Under the pieces are notes generated by a model that was given only the letters and a program-made list of their open reading frames with translations, searched no databases and was not told the origin of the DNA. The position numbers and the translations under genes are program-made. A stretch of 8,473 nucleotides of DNA from an uncultured Collinsella sp. (GTDB taxonomy: Bacteria > Actinomycetota > Coriobacteriia > Coriobacteriales > Coriobacteriaceae). How positions within the stretch are numbered: the stretch's first letter is position 1; each line of letters opens with the position of its first letter. The DNA lies in assembly GCA_902495945.1 (NCBI GenBank), contig CABUZD010000075.1, positions 1-8,473 on the forward strand, in the 5' to 3' direction. Below, piece after piece: positions 1 to 7,941 of this stretch.

Positions 1-2
1 AT

Positions 3-79
3 GGACCTGTAGCTCAGTTGGTTAGAGCGTCCGGCTGATAACCGGGAGGTCACAAGTTCGAATCTTGTCAGGTCCACCA
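3..79 (+). tRNA. tRNA-Ile (anticodon GAT), copy 1
   Basis: This is a complete cloverleaf. The acceptor stem pairs GGACCTG (3-9) with CAGGTCC (69-75), followed by discriminator A76 and an encoded CCA at 77-79. The anticodon loop CTGATAA (35-41) carries GAT at 37-39, which reads isoleucine ATC/ATT codons. The T-arm contains GTTCGAATC. The gene is identical to the copy at 227-303. Its promoter lies outside the window. Confidence 0.97.
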
Positions 80-90
80 CTTTCTTTCGC

Positions 91-135
91 AATAAACACC
101 CCAGCGAGAGCCGAGTCGCCGCTGGGGTGTTTATT
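91..135. terminator. Perfect 16-bp hairpin between tRNA-Ile and tRNA-Ala
   Basis: Bases 91-106 are perfectly complementary to 120-135, around a 13-base loop. The stem has a G/C-rich top and an A/T-rich base (AATAAACA / TGTTTATT), so it could act as a terminator in either direction. There is no separate long T-run after the stem. It ends only 11 bases before tRNA-Ala, so it may instead be a processing spacer in one tRNA transcript. Confidence 0.7.
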
Positions 136-146
136 ACTGTCTCCGT

Positions 147-222
147 GGGGGTTTAGCTCAGCTGGGAGAGCGCGGGCTTTGCAAGCCTGAGGTCAGGGGT
201 TCGATCCCCCTAACCTCCACCA
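147..222 (+). tRNA. tRNA-Ala (anticodon TGC)
   Basis: The acceptor stem pairs GGGGGTT (147-153) with AACCTCC (212-218), with one G-T pair. Discriminator A219 and an encoded CCA (220-222) follow. The anticodon stem CGGGC/GCCTG encloses loop TTTGCAA with TGC at 180-182, so it reads alanine GCN codons. Only 4 bases separate it from the next tRNA-Ile, so the two are surely co-transcribed. Confidence 0.97.
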
Positions 223-226
223 TGAT

Positions 227-303
227 GGACCTGTAGCTCAGTTGGTTAGAGCGTCCGGCTGATAACCGGGAGGTCACAAGTTCGAATCTTGTCAGGTCCA
301 CCA
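227..303 (+). tRNA. tRNA-Ile (anticodon GAT), copy 2
   Basis: This gene is identical to the copy at 3-79. The acceptor stem is GGACCTG/CAGGTCC, the anticodon GAT is at 261-263, and CCA is encoded at 301-303. It lies 4 bases after tRNA-Ala and 11 bases before the left arm of a terminator, so it is the last gene of the tRNA transcript. Confidence 0.97.
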
Positions 304-314
304 TCAAAACTGTG

Positions 315-347
315 AAGAGCCCTGGGGCATTGCCTTGGGGCTTTTTT
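315..347 (+). terminator. Rho-independent terminator of the tRNA cluster
   Basis: A GC-rich stem (AGCCCTGGGG against CCTTGGGGCT, with a few G-T wobbles) closes a short loop near 328-332. It is followed directly by six T residues at 342-347. Its position, just after the last tRNA, fits the end of that transcript. Confidence 0.85.
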
Positions 348-375
348 CTTGTCTGCGATAAATCTCATTTTGGTT

Positions 376-405
376 TTGTGTGCTGTGCGAAAGATTGGGT
401 AGTAT
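376..405 (+). promoter_or_regulatory. Candidate promoter for the nuclease gene cluster
   Basis: TTGTGT (376-381) and TAGTAT (400-405) are spaced by 18 bases and resemble weak -35 and -10 boxes. Transcription would start near 412. That is downstream of the tRNA terminator and about 50 bases before the SD-supported start at 463. The matches are imperfect and the call rests partly on position. Confidence 0.35.
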
Positions 406-462
406 AGCTATTCAATGCGGTGGAGCTGCCGCGTGTTAACCGCTACGTACCGGAGGTGTTCC

Positions 463-963
463 ATGGTTCGTGTCGACATAGAGACCATCGTCATGGCCGC
501 CGGTCCCGTGCCATCGCTTATCGTGCTTCGCGAGCGCTGCAGCAAATCGGACTCGCCCGCGCCGCTGCGTTCCCTTTCCATTCAGACTGGTTCGTTTGAA
601 GCCGCTGCCATCAGCCGCGGCATCGATAGCGGCCGCGCCGAGCGCCCGATTACCCATGACCTGTTGCTCGATACTGTTGGCGCCCTGGGCGCCAAGCTCG
701 AGCGCATCGAGATCGTTCGCGCCGAGCCGCCGGTGTTCTACGCGACGATCGTCGTACTGGCCGATGGTGACGAGCGCAAGATCGACGCCCGCCCCAGTGA
801 TGCCATTGCCCTTGCCGTGCGCAGCAATGCCCCCATGTTTGTGGAGGACGACATCATGAATCGCCTGGGCACTGTTTCTACCCACGCCGAGGAAGTCGAC
901 GACGAGCAGGAGTTCGAGAAGTTCGACGAGTTCGTCCATACGCTCTCCCCCGATGACTTCTAA
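463..963 (+). CDS. Bifunctional nuclease family protein (BFN / DUF151)
   Basis: The product has 166 residues, close to the usual size of this family. The opening (MVRVDIETI, then PSLIVLRER) matches the typical BFN start. The family signature is clear at residues 107-120 (IDARPSDAIALAVR), followed by NAPMFVEDDI. The C-terminal tail is acidic (EEVDDEQEFEKFDEF). Characterised members have been reported to show DNase and RNase activity; the cellular role in bacteria is poorly defined. The start at 463 is preferred because GGAGG (452-456) lies 6 bases before it. An in-frame ATG at 415 has no SD and would sit almost at the predicted transcription start. The next gene begins immediately after its stop codon, so the two are probably translationally coupled. 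Family assignment is firm; enzymatic activity is inferred. Confidence 0.93.
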   Translation: MVRVDIETIVMAAGPVPSLIVLRERCSKSDSPAPLRSLSIQTGSFEAAAISRGIDSGRAERPITHDLLLDTVGALGAKLERIEIVRAEPPVFYATIVVLADGDERKIDARPSDAIALAVRSNAPMFVEDDIMNRLGTVSTHAEEVDDEQEFEKFDEFVHTLSPDDF

Positions 964-1353
964 ATGCGGGGCGTCCAGGTTGCGGAGCGTTCGCTGATGG
1001 CCGGCGGGATGTCGGCTGAAGCGGCTGCAATCGCCCGCGAGGCCCAGATGCGCTCGGAGGCTTCTGAGGCGGCTCGCATTGCCTATGTGACGCAGGCCCG
1101 CACGCTTCGCGAACGCCGCGGCTCGTTTATCAAGATGGTTGTCATCTCCGCCCTTGTTGCGGCAATCTGCTCGCGCCTTCGTGGTACAGTTGGTGCGCTT
1201 GGGTTTTCGATCTCTACGGGCCTGGTGATCTGGGACGTGGTCGATGCGGTCATGCTGACCAGTCAGATCAAGGTACTCGACAAGCGCGCGATGGATATGA
1301 TGCGCGCCCGCGACGCTGCCGCTAAGATCGCTGCTGAGGCACAAGAACTGTAA
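964..1353 (+). CDS. Small membrane protein of unknown function
   Basis: I do not recognise the family. The product has 129 residues from ATG 964, which directly abuts the TAA stop of the nuclease gene. An alternative start at ATG 997 (118 residues) has GGAG at 984-987 with a 9-base spacer and may be the real one. The layout is an Ala/Glu/Arg-rich, probably helical N-terminal part (about residues 17-50), a hydrophobic segment at about 56-70, a second longer one at about 75-98, and an Ala/Arg/Lys-rich helical tail (about 103-129). This suggests two membrane helices in a hairpin with both helical arms on the same side, presumably cytoplasmic. The gene is tightly packed with the nuclease gene, and a further gene starts 30 bases after its stop, so the three look like one operon. 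No catalytic motif is visible. Confidence 0.75.
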   Translation: MRGVQVAERSLMAGGMSAEAAAIAREAQMRSEASEAARIAYVTQARTLRERRGSFIKMVVISALVAAICSRLRGTVGALGFSISTGLVIWDVVDAVMLTSQIKVLDKRAMDMMRARDAAAKIAAEAQEL

Positions 1354-1383
1354 CGACGCCAAACTCGATGGGAAGGTCTAAAG

Positions 1384-1833
1384 ATGGCACAGGATATGCA
1401 GGACGCTGGTAACGTCTCCGCCGAGCTCGACGCCATGGTGTGCGATCTGATCGGCGCGTTCTTGGACGACCTTGCCGCCGGTGAAAACCCTGGCGTGGTC
1501 GTGGCAATTGAGGACGCCGCTTCCAACCGTTATCTGGCGGCGCTCGATGAGGATGGCGAAGAGGCGTGCCTCGAGGCGGCCACCAACTTTATCTCCGAGC
1601 ACAAGATGGGTCTTAAGGACGAGGGCCTGGGCCGTATCGCTCGCTATGCCATCGGCTACACCGGCTGCGTCGAGATTGACGGCGGCTATCACGATGCTCT
1701 GCTCGTGAGCTTCTTTGAGACTACGCTCGAGAGCGGTTTTTCGGCATATGTGCTGTATGAGGGCATGGGCGCCGGCGATGGTTTTATGTGGAGCGACCCT
1801 GAACCTGCAGGTGAGGAAACCCCTCTCATCTAA
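1384..1833 (+). CDS. Acidic hypothetical protein
   Basis: The product has 149 residues and I do not recognise the family. The start at 1384 is well supported: GGAAGG at 1371-1376 sits 7 bases upstream. The protein is strongly acidic and appears soluble, with no signal peptide or long hydrophobic helix. The N-terminal half looks helical (DAMVCDLIGAFLDDL, then a Glu/Ala-rich stretch). The second half is richer in beta-type and Gly/aromatic residues (RYAIGYTGCVEI at 87-98, later FSAYVLYEGMGAGDGF), and the tail is Glu/Pro-rich. It follows the membrane protein by 30 bases and is probably in the same operon. No clear terminator is visible in the 117 bases before typA, so readthrough into typA is possible. 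Codon use matches its neighbours. Function cannot be inferred. Confidence 0.8.
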   Translation: MAQDMQDAGNVSAELDAMVCDLIGAFLDDLAAGENPGVVVAIEDAASNRYLAALDEDGEEACLEAATNFISEHKMGLKDEGLGRIARYAIGYTGCVEIDGGYHDALLVSFFETTLESGFSAYVLYEGMGAGDGFMWSDPEPAGEETPLI

Positions 1834-1875
1834 AATCGCTAAAATAAACGAGTTTTCGGTAAAAGGCTCAATATT

Positions 1876-1903
1876 CCCGCTGAGCGTTGTATCGCTGGGC
1901 GGG
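1876..1903 (+). other. Hairpin upstream of typA
   Basis: CCCGC (1876-1880) pairs with GCGGG (1899-1903), and AGCG (1883-1886) pairs with CGCT (1893-1896). A small internal bulge separates the two stems, and the loop is TTGTAT. There is no T-run after it, so it does not look like an intrinsic terminator. It lies 38 bases before the typA SD and could be a leader structure if transcription comes from upstream, but no function is shown. Confidence 0.4.
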
Positions 1904-1950
1904 CCGCATACGCGTGCCGGTTGTATATAGATAGAAGATAGGGGAACTAC

Positions 1951-3789
<1,839 letters not shown>

Positions 3790-3816
3790 GTGCCGGGCTT
3801 TATAGCGTCTAACAAG

Positions 3817-3851
3817 AAAGGGCGTCGACCGCAATGGTCGGCGCCCTTTTT
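3817..3851 (+). terminator. Rho-independent terminator of typA
   Basis: A 14-bp stem (3817-3830 with 3836-3849, one T-G pair) closes a 5-base loop, GCAAT. The stem base AAAGGGCG/CGCCCTTT runs into five T residues (3847-3851). It begins 27 bases after the typA stop codon. The A-run on the left arm could let it serve the minus strand as well. Confidence 0.92.
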
Positions 3852-3879
3852 GGTGCAAGGGGACAGGTTACTTTGCACC
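3852..3879. repeat. REP-like palindrome next to the typA terminator
   Basis: GGTGCAA (3852-3858) pairs with TTGCACC (3873-3879) around an inner GGGGACAGGTTAC. The combination of GGTGCAA arms and a GGGGACAGG core resembles short palindromes dispersed in many bacterial genomes and linked to REP-associated tyrosine transposases (RAYTs). That link comes from memory of the motif type. Only one copy is present in this window, so its repetitive nature is not shown here. Confidence 0.5.
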
Positions 3880-4140
3880 ACGGTGGAGGAGGTTATCCCC
3901 CGAGCGGCTTTCCAGCCAAAGTAAAGTTGTTTAAACATATACATAATTCCACAGGATATAACCGCTTTGATACAAAACCGTTAACAGATAAATATCAACT
4001 GGTATTACATTAAAAGACCTCTTTACCAGCGGTTTACATGACTGTTATCTATATTGTATTTTATGCATTGTGGCATAGACGAACCGTCTTAGAAGTTGCC
4101 CCCAATGGGTTCTTGCAATGCGCTAGGTAGGTTCTCGTAG
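3880..4140. other. AT-rich intergenic region before the adhesin gene
   Basis: I find no gene here. Base composition drops sharply from about 3918 to 4080, where A/T predominate, in contrast to the GC-rich typA side. Visible structure includes an 8-base palindrome GTTTAAAC (3929-3936). There is also an inverted repeat AACCGCT (3960-3966) / AGCGGTT (4028-4034) and a shorter one CTGGTA (3999-4004) / TACCAG (4024-4029). The right arm of the 7-base repeat overlaps the candidate -35 box of the adhesin promoter, so an operator role is possible but unproven. Confidence 0.6.
4033..4062 (+). promoter_or_regulatory. Candidate promoter of the adhesin-pilin operon
   Basis: TTTACA (4033-4038, five of six matches to TTGACA) and TATTTT (4057-4062) are separated by 18 bases. 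Transcription would start near 4069, giving a leader of about 70 bases to ATG 4141 or about 140 bases to ATG 4212. The AT-rich setting makes chance matches more likely. Confidence 0.4.
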
Positions 4141-7100
4141 ATGTTGGGGCTTGTGTTCGATCCGACGATTCGCCGTATTCCACACTGTGTTGTAGGAATT
4201 AAGGGACAACTATGGACGCACACCGCTCACGGTCGCTGGGTATGGCGACCCTGGTCTTTATTTTTAATTAGCCTTACCGCTGCAGTTTTTCACGGCGCAG
4301 CCCCTGTGCGCGCCGAGGATGCGACGACGCCGACGCCGATTGCGATTGATGAGAAGACAGCGAGCGTTACGGTTAAGCTCTATACCGACGAGTATCGTAC
4401 TCAGGAGCTAAAAGGTGCCGTGACCTCTGTATCAACCCTTTACGGGGCTTTTTCGGCAAATTTCAAAACTGGCGAGGCTCCTACGCCTGGGAACAATGTT
4501 GCCGTTTACAAGTTTCCTGACACCATAGCCGTCGACGATAACGCCGCTGTGGACCTTATGGCGGGAACGGGCACCGATGCCGTAAGAGCTGGCACATGGG
4601 AGATTAAAAACAACAAGGCCATCTTTACGTTCGACAAGGCGTGGCTCGCGAAAAACCCTGCGAACATCCATGTCGCGGCCAGCTTCTCGTTCCAGCTTAA
4701 AAACAAGGACGTTGGTTCTGGTGGCGTGACATCTGTCGTGTTCCCCGGCGTGGGGAAGGTCGATATTTCCACCAAGGACGGTAGCGTTAAGGGAGAGAAG
4801 TCGGGGGTTTTCTCTCAGGGCTCCAACGGCGTGGCCAAGGTCACCTGGACCGTTAAGCTCACCGTCGAGCCGTATGCCACAAGCGTTAAGTTCACCGATA
4901 CGCTAGGCGAGAACTTCAGCTTTGTGGAGGGCAGCTTTAAGCTTGACGGCAAGACGATTGAATCGCAGCCAACAATCGAAGGTCAGACCGCGACCATCGA
5001 GAACTTGGGCAGCCTTCCCCGGGGTGTCCATACGATTACGTATGAAACCAAGCTGAAGAGTGACGTCTCCGTGAACAACGGCGAGTATATCAACGAACAG
5101 GGGGGCTCCAAAAACACGGCAGCGTGGAAATGGGGCGGCCCTAACGATCGCCAGAACGGCACGGCCACGGCTGCTCCTAGTCAATTTCGTTATGACATGA
5201 TCAACAAGTCCAACGGCTCGGGCACGTCGTCGGACATCAAATGGACGGTCAGGCTCAACCAAGGCGAGCTTAAGGCTGACATGAGTGGCTACAAGTTCAC
5301 CGATAAGTTGGACGCTAAACAAACGTATACGGGGAGTAACACGGTTTACAAAGGTACGTCGGAATCGGATGGAGTCAAGATCTACGAGCGTGCTCTTGAT
5401 TCGTCGAAAGATACCTTTTCCTATACGTTCCCGGACAACCTTAACGATAAGTACGCCACCTACTGCATCGTTTATCACACCAGGATGAACGATACGAATT
5501 CCTATGACACCGTGCACAACAATGCGACTATCGAGCATGAAGGCCGCGTCTCGGGAGCAGCCGAAGGCAAGTTTACGCCGCAGCTGATGGGTACGCCGAT
5601 CACCAAGAGGCGCGTGAGCTCCGACGAGGCCGGGACGACGGGCAGGGCGACGTGGGAGACGAAGGTCGCGCTGAAAGCGATCGTTAATGCGGTCCATCCG
5701 GACAAGGTGACGGTGAAGGATACGTTTCAGTCGGCGTGGTCGCAAAATCTCGGCATCGACGTAGATTCCATTTCCATCGCAATCGGCGAAACTGTGCTGA
5801 AACGGGGCCAGAACGCTGACTGGGACCTGACGGCCAACTGGACGGTCGGTGGAACAAAAAGAAATTTCAACCTTGATATAAATGTGAACGACAAGGTAAA
5901 GGCCGCCCTCGAGAACGAGGACTACGCCGTCATCACCTACACCACCACGTCCGATGCGTTGCCGGGCTGGTACTCGAACTTCGCGTCGGTCAGTGCGTCG
6001 GGCCTGAACCTTCAGCGGCAGTACACCGACCTCGTTATGTACGTTGTCAACAAAGAAACGACGCCTGCGGTCGAGAAGCCGGAAGCGGAGTCGAAGGTGT
6101 CTTGGAGCGAGAGCTTCGACTGGAGCTCCGTCGACGGCTCGGCAGAGAAGGGTGCTTGGCTCGTCGACTGGACAGTGTACGCGAACCGCCAGCAGGGCAA
6201 CAAGGGCGCAAATGGTGAGTACGAATACTACGGAGCCGGAAAACTCGGCAACAAACCTCTGAATATTGTCGACACCCTTCCGGACGGTATGAGCTACGTT
6301 GTGAATTCCGCCAAATACACGCTCGTGCAGAATCCCTACGATCAGCATGCCGGCTACGGTAGCGGAAGCGAGGCGGAGACGATCATTTCGGGCAAACAGC
6401 TCGATGCCGGCAATGTGAAAAGCAACGGTAGCACGGTCACCTTCTCCATTCCTACAACAGAGCTTGGTGAATTTGCCGGTTACGCCAAGCTTACGTATCG
6501 GACGGCGGTCAAGCGAGGCAAGTTCGACACCTCTACGAACGAGGTGAAGTTCACTAATTCTGCCAGCGCTAAGTCGGGTGAGAAGGAGTTCAGCTCTGGC
6601 AGCGGAACCGTCACCATCAAGAACAACGTTATCAACAAGACCGGCGAGCGGGTCACTGACAGCAATCGCATCAAGTACACCATTCTGGTCAACAAGTCTG
6701 CGGTTGCCCTTAAGAGCGACACTGACATCCTCGAGCTCGTCGACACCATGGATGCCAAGTGCACGTTGGTGCCGTCTACGCTTAAGGTCTATGAGCGGAT
6801 GAATGGTGCCTGGTCACTGCTGGCTGATGAGGACTATTCATCGGAGATGGAGCAAGTCAAGGATGAATCTGGCTCGCGTACGAAGCTGACACTTAACGTG
6901 CCCGATAAGAAGTATCTCAAAGTCGAGTATGAGGTGATCCCGAGCGGAAATCCTGGCGATGAAGTTTCTCTTTCCAACACCGCCACGCTCACGGGGGTGA
7001 CTGATGGCTCCGCGATCGATGATCAAAAATGGATTGTCAAGAGCGCTTCTGCTACCGCAGGTGGCAACGGCTACGGCATCACGATGACCAAATACGACGC

Positions 7101-7941
7101 CCAGCAGGTCGGCGCGACGCTCGAGGGTGCGGAGTTTACGCTCTACAGTGTGGCCATGGATGGCGCCGGTGAGACTGATGAGGAATTCCAGACTGCCAAG
7201 ACCGATGGCAGCGGAAAAATCTCGTTCGGCACGAGCACCAAAAAGATGACAAATTGCGTGCTCTACAAGCTTGTGGAGTCGAAGGCGCCTGAGGGGTACG
7301 ATACAACAAGCCCCACATGGATCATGCTCAAGGGCGATGCGACTACGGAGGAATATCAGGCCGCGCTTGAAAAGGCGAGGGACGTTGTCGGGAATGCGGA
7401 GATCATCGGCGATGCCGAGAAGGACAAGATTTGGATTTACGATAATCGCCTGACGGTATCCACGGAAATCAAAGCAAAGAAAGTGCTTGAAGGTGGAACC
7501 TTCAAGGAAGGACAGTTCTCGTTCGAGCTCAAGGACGGCGAGGGCAAGGTACTCCAGACGGTGACTAATGACGCCGAGGGGAACGTCTCTTTTCCCGTCG
7601 AGTACAACAAGGCGGGAACCTATACCTACAAGATCTCCGAGGTCGTTCCCAAGGACGCCGAGGGCAACGTCAAGGATCACATTACCTATGACACGACCGA
7701 GCACAAGGTTAAGGTTGTCGTGGCTAATGGCGACGGAAAGCTCGATGTCACCGTCACCTACGATAACGACTCTCCGACTCCACCGACCTTTACCAACAAG
7801 TATTCGACCACGCTTCCCGAGGCGGGCGGGGCTGGCTTGACTATGACGTATCTGGCCGGCGCTTCGATGCTGTGTTTTGCCGCGACGTGGATGCATGCTC
7901 GTCGTCATCGCGATCTGGATCGAGGTGGCCGTCGTGAGTAG
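4141..7941 (+). CDS. Large LPXTG-type surface adhesin, probable pilus tip protein
   Basis: The open frame is 1,266 residues. A hydrophobic core (about 40-50) and VRA-ED (cleavage after about A58) form a signal peptide. An adhesin-like head follows (about 65-220). Then come repeated beta-sandwich units, each opening with a WTV- or YTI-type strand and a DTL- or DTM-like element (about 236, 368, 505, 677 and 844). A SpaA/prealbumin-like domain spans about 978-1103, with candidate isopeptide residues K984, E1046 and N1102. An FctA/Spy0128-like pilin domain spans about 1105-1221, with K1113 or K1114, E1167 and N1219. Last are LPEAG (1225-1229), a membrane helix and an Arg-rich tail. The product is expected to be exported and linked by sortase to a pilus or the wall. 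The next gene is a pilin overlapping its stop by 8 bases. The first 40 or so residues from ATG 4141 look non-native; a start at 4212 with a one-base frame change fits better. The binding ligand is unknown. Confidence 0.88.
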   Translation: MLGLVFDPTIRRIPHCVVGIKGQLWTHTAHGRWVWRPWSLFLISLTAAVFHGAAPVRAEDATTPTPIAIDEKTASVTVKLYTDEYRTQELKGAVTSVSTLYGAFSANFKTGEAPTPGNNVAVYKFPDTIAVDDNAAVDLMAGTGTDAVRAGTWEIKNNKAIFTFDKAWLAKNPANIHVAASFSFQLKNKDVGSGGVTSVVFPGVGKVDISTKDGSVKGEKSGVFSQGSNGVAKVTWTVKLTVEPYATSVKFTDTLGENFSFVEGSFKLDGKTIESQPTIEGQTATIENLGSLPRGVHTITYETKLKSDVSVNNGEYINEQGGSKNTAAWKWGGPNDRQNGTATAAPSQFRYDMINKSNGSGTSSDIKWTVRLNQGELKADMSGYKFTDKLDAKQTYTGSNTVYKGTSESDGVKIYERALDSSKDTFSYTFPDNLNDKYATYCIVYHTRMNDTNSYDTVHNNATIEHEGRVSGAAEGKFTPQLMGTPITKRRVSSDEAGTTGRATWETKVALKAIVNAVHPDKVTVKDTFQSAWSQNLGIDVDSISIAIGETVLKRGQNADWDLTANWTVGGTKRNFNLDINVNDKVKAALENEDYAVITYTTTSDALPGWYSNFASVSASGLNLQRQYTDLVMYVVNKETTPAVEKPEAESKVSWSESFDWSSVDGSAEKGAWLVDWTVYANRQQGNKGANGEYEYYGAGKLGNKPLNIVDTLPDGMSYVVNSAKYTLVQNPYDQHAGYGSGSEAETIISGKQLDAGNVKSNGSTVTFSIPTTELGEFAGYAKLTYRTAVKRGKFDTSTNEVKFTNSASAKSGEKEFSSGSGTVTIKNNVINKTGERVTDSNRIKYTILVNKSAVALKSDTDILELVDTMDAKCTLVPSTLKVYERMNGAWSLLADEDYSSEMEQVKDESGSRTKLTLNVPDKKYLKVEYEVIPSGNPGDEVSLSNTATLTGVTDGSAIDDQKWIVKSASATAGGNGYGITMTKYDAQQVGATLEGAEFTLYSVAMDGAGETDEEFQTAKTDGSGKISFGTSTKKMTNCVLYKLVESKAPEGYDTTSPTWIMLKGDATTEEYQAALEKARDVVGNAEIIGDAEKDKIWIYDNRLTVSTEIKAKKVLEGGTFKEGQFSFELKDGEGKVLQTVTNDAEGNVSFPVEYNKAGTYTYKISEVVPKDAEGNVKDHITYDTTEHKVKVVVANGDGKLDVTVTYDNDSPTPPTFTNKYSTTLPEAGGAGLTMTYLAGASMLCFAATWMHARRHRDLDRGGRRE
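4212..4271 (+). other. Alternative adhesin start, out of frame with the main reading frame
   Basis: ATG 4212 has AAGGGA (4201-4206) 5 bases upstream, a better SD than the one before 4141. It encodes MDAHRSRSLG then MATLVFIF and stops at TAG 4269. Dropping one T from the T5 run at 4261-4265 would join this start to the adhesin frame. The result would be a classical signal peptide: a basic n-region, a hydrophobic core running into LISLTAAVF, and VRA-ED. It could be a sequencing or assembly error, a real mutation, or a phase-variable site. The reading is by eye. Confidence 0.55.

Larger units (their letters stand above)
1..303 (+). repeat. Direct repeat pair containing both tRNA-Ile genes
   Basis: Bases 1-79 and 225-303 are identical over 79 positions. 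The identity includes the two bases before each tRNA-Ile and stops right after the encoded CCA. The first copy may extend upstream beyond the window. The pair points to a recent duplication or to gene conversion between the two genes. Confidence 0.9.

Noticed and set aside
1..350. 16S-23S rRNA internal spacer
   Set aside because: The tRNA pair is typical of a spacer, but a terminator and protein-coding genes follow the second tRNA-Ile and no rRNA sequence is visible.
415..462. ATG 415 as the start of the nuclease gene
   Set aside because: It has no SD and lies at the predicted transcription start. The extra 16 residues do not resemble the family, whereas MVRVDIE at 463 matches the usual beginning.
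436..1362. Minus-strand open frame (308 codons) opposite the nuclease and membrane-protein genes
   Set aside because: The plus strand holds a clear DUF151 signature and SD-supported starts. The antisense translation shows no family features.
1921..1935. TATATA before typA as a -10 box
   Set aside because: There is no -35-like sequence at a suitable distance. The resulting transcript would begin almost at the SD.
4257..4271. Programmed +1 ribosomal frameshift joining ATG 4212 to the adhesin frame
   Set aside because: The frame could be joined by a +1 shift, but no known stimulatory element is visible. A base difference in the T-run is simpler.
4903..6348. Minus-strand open frame (481 codons) opposite the adhesin
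   Set aside because: The plus strand encodes recognisable beta-sandwich repeats through the whole span. The antisense product is Arg/Val-rich without domain structure.
7565..7675. Repeated DAEGNV-coding segments in the FctA-like domain as a tandem repeat
   Set aside because: They are two short copies about 28 codons apart, in different structural contexts of the same domain. Convergent loop sequence explains them as well as duplication.
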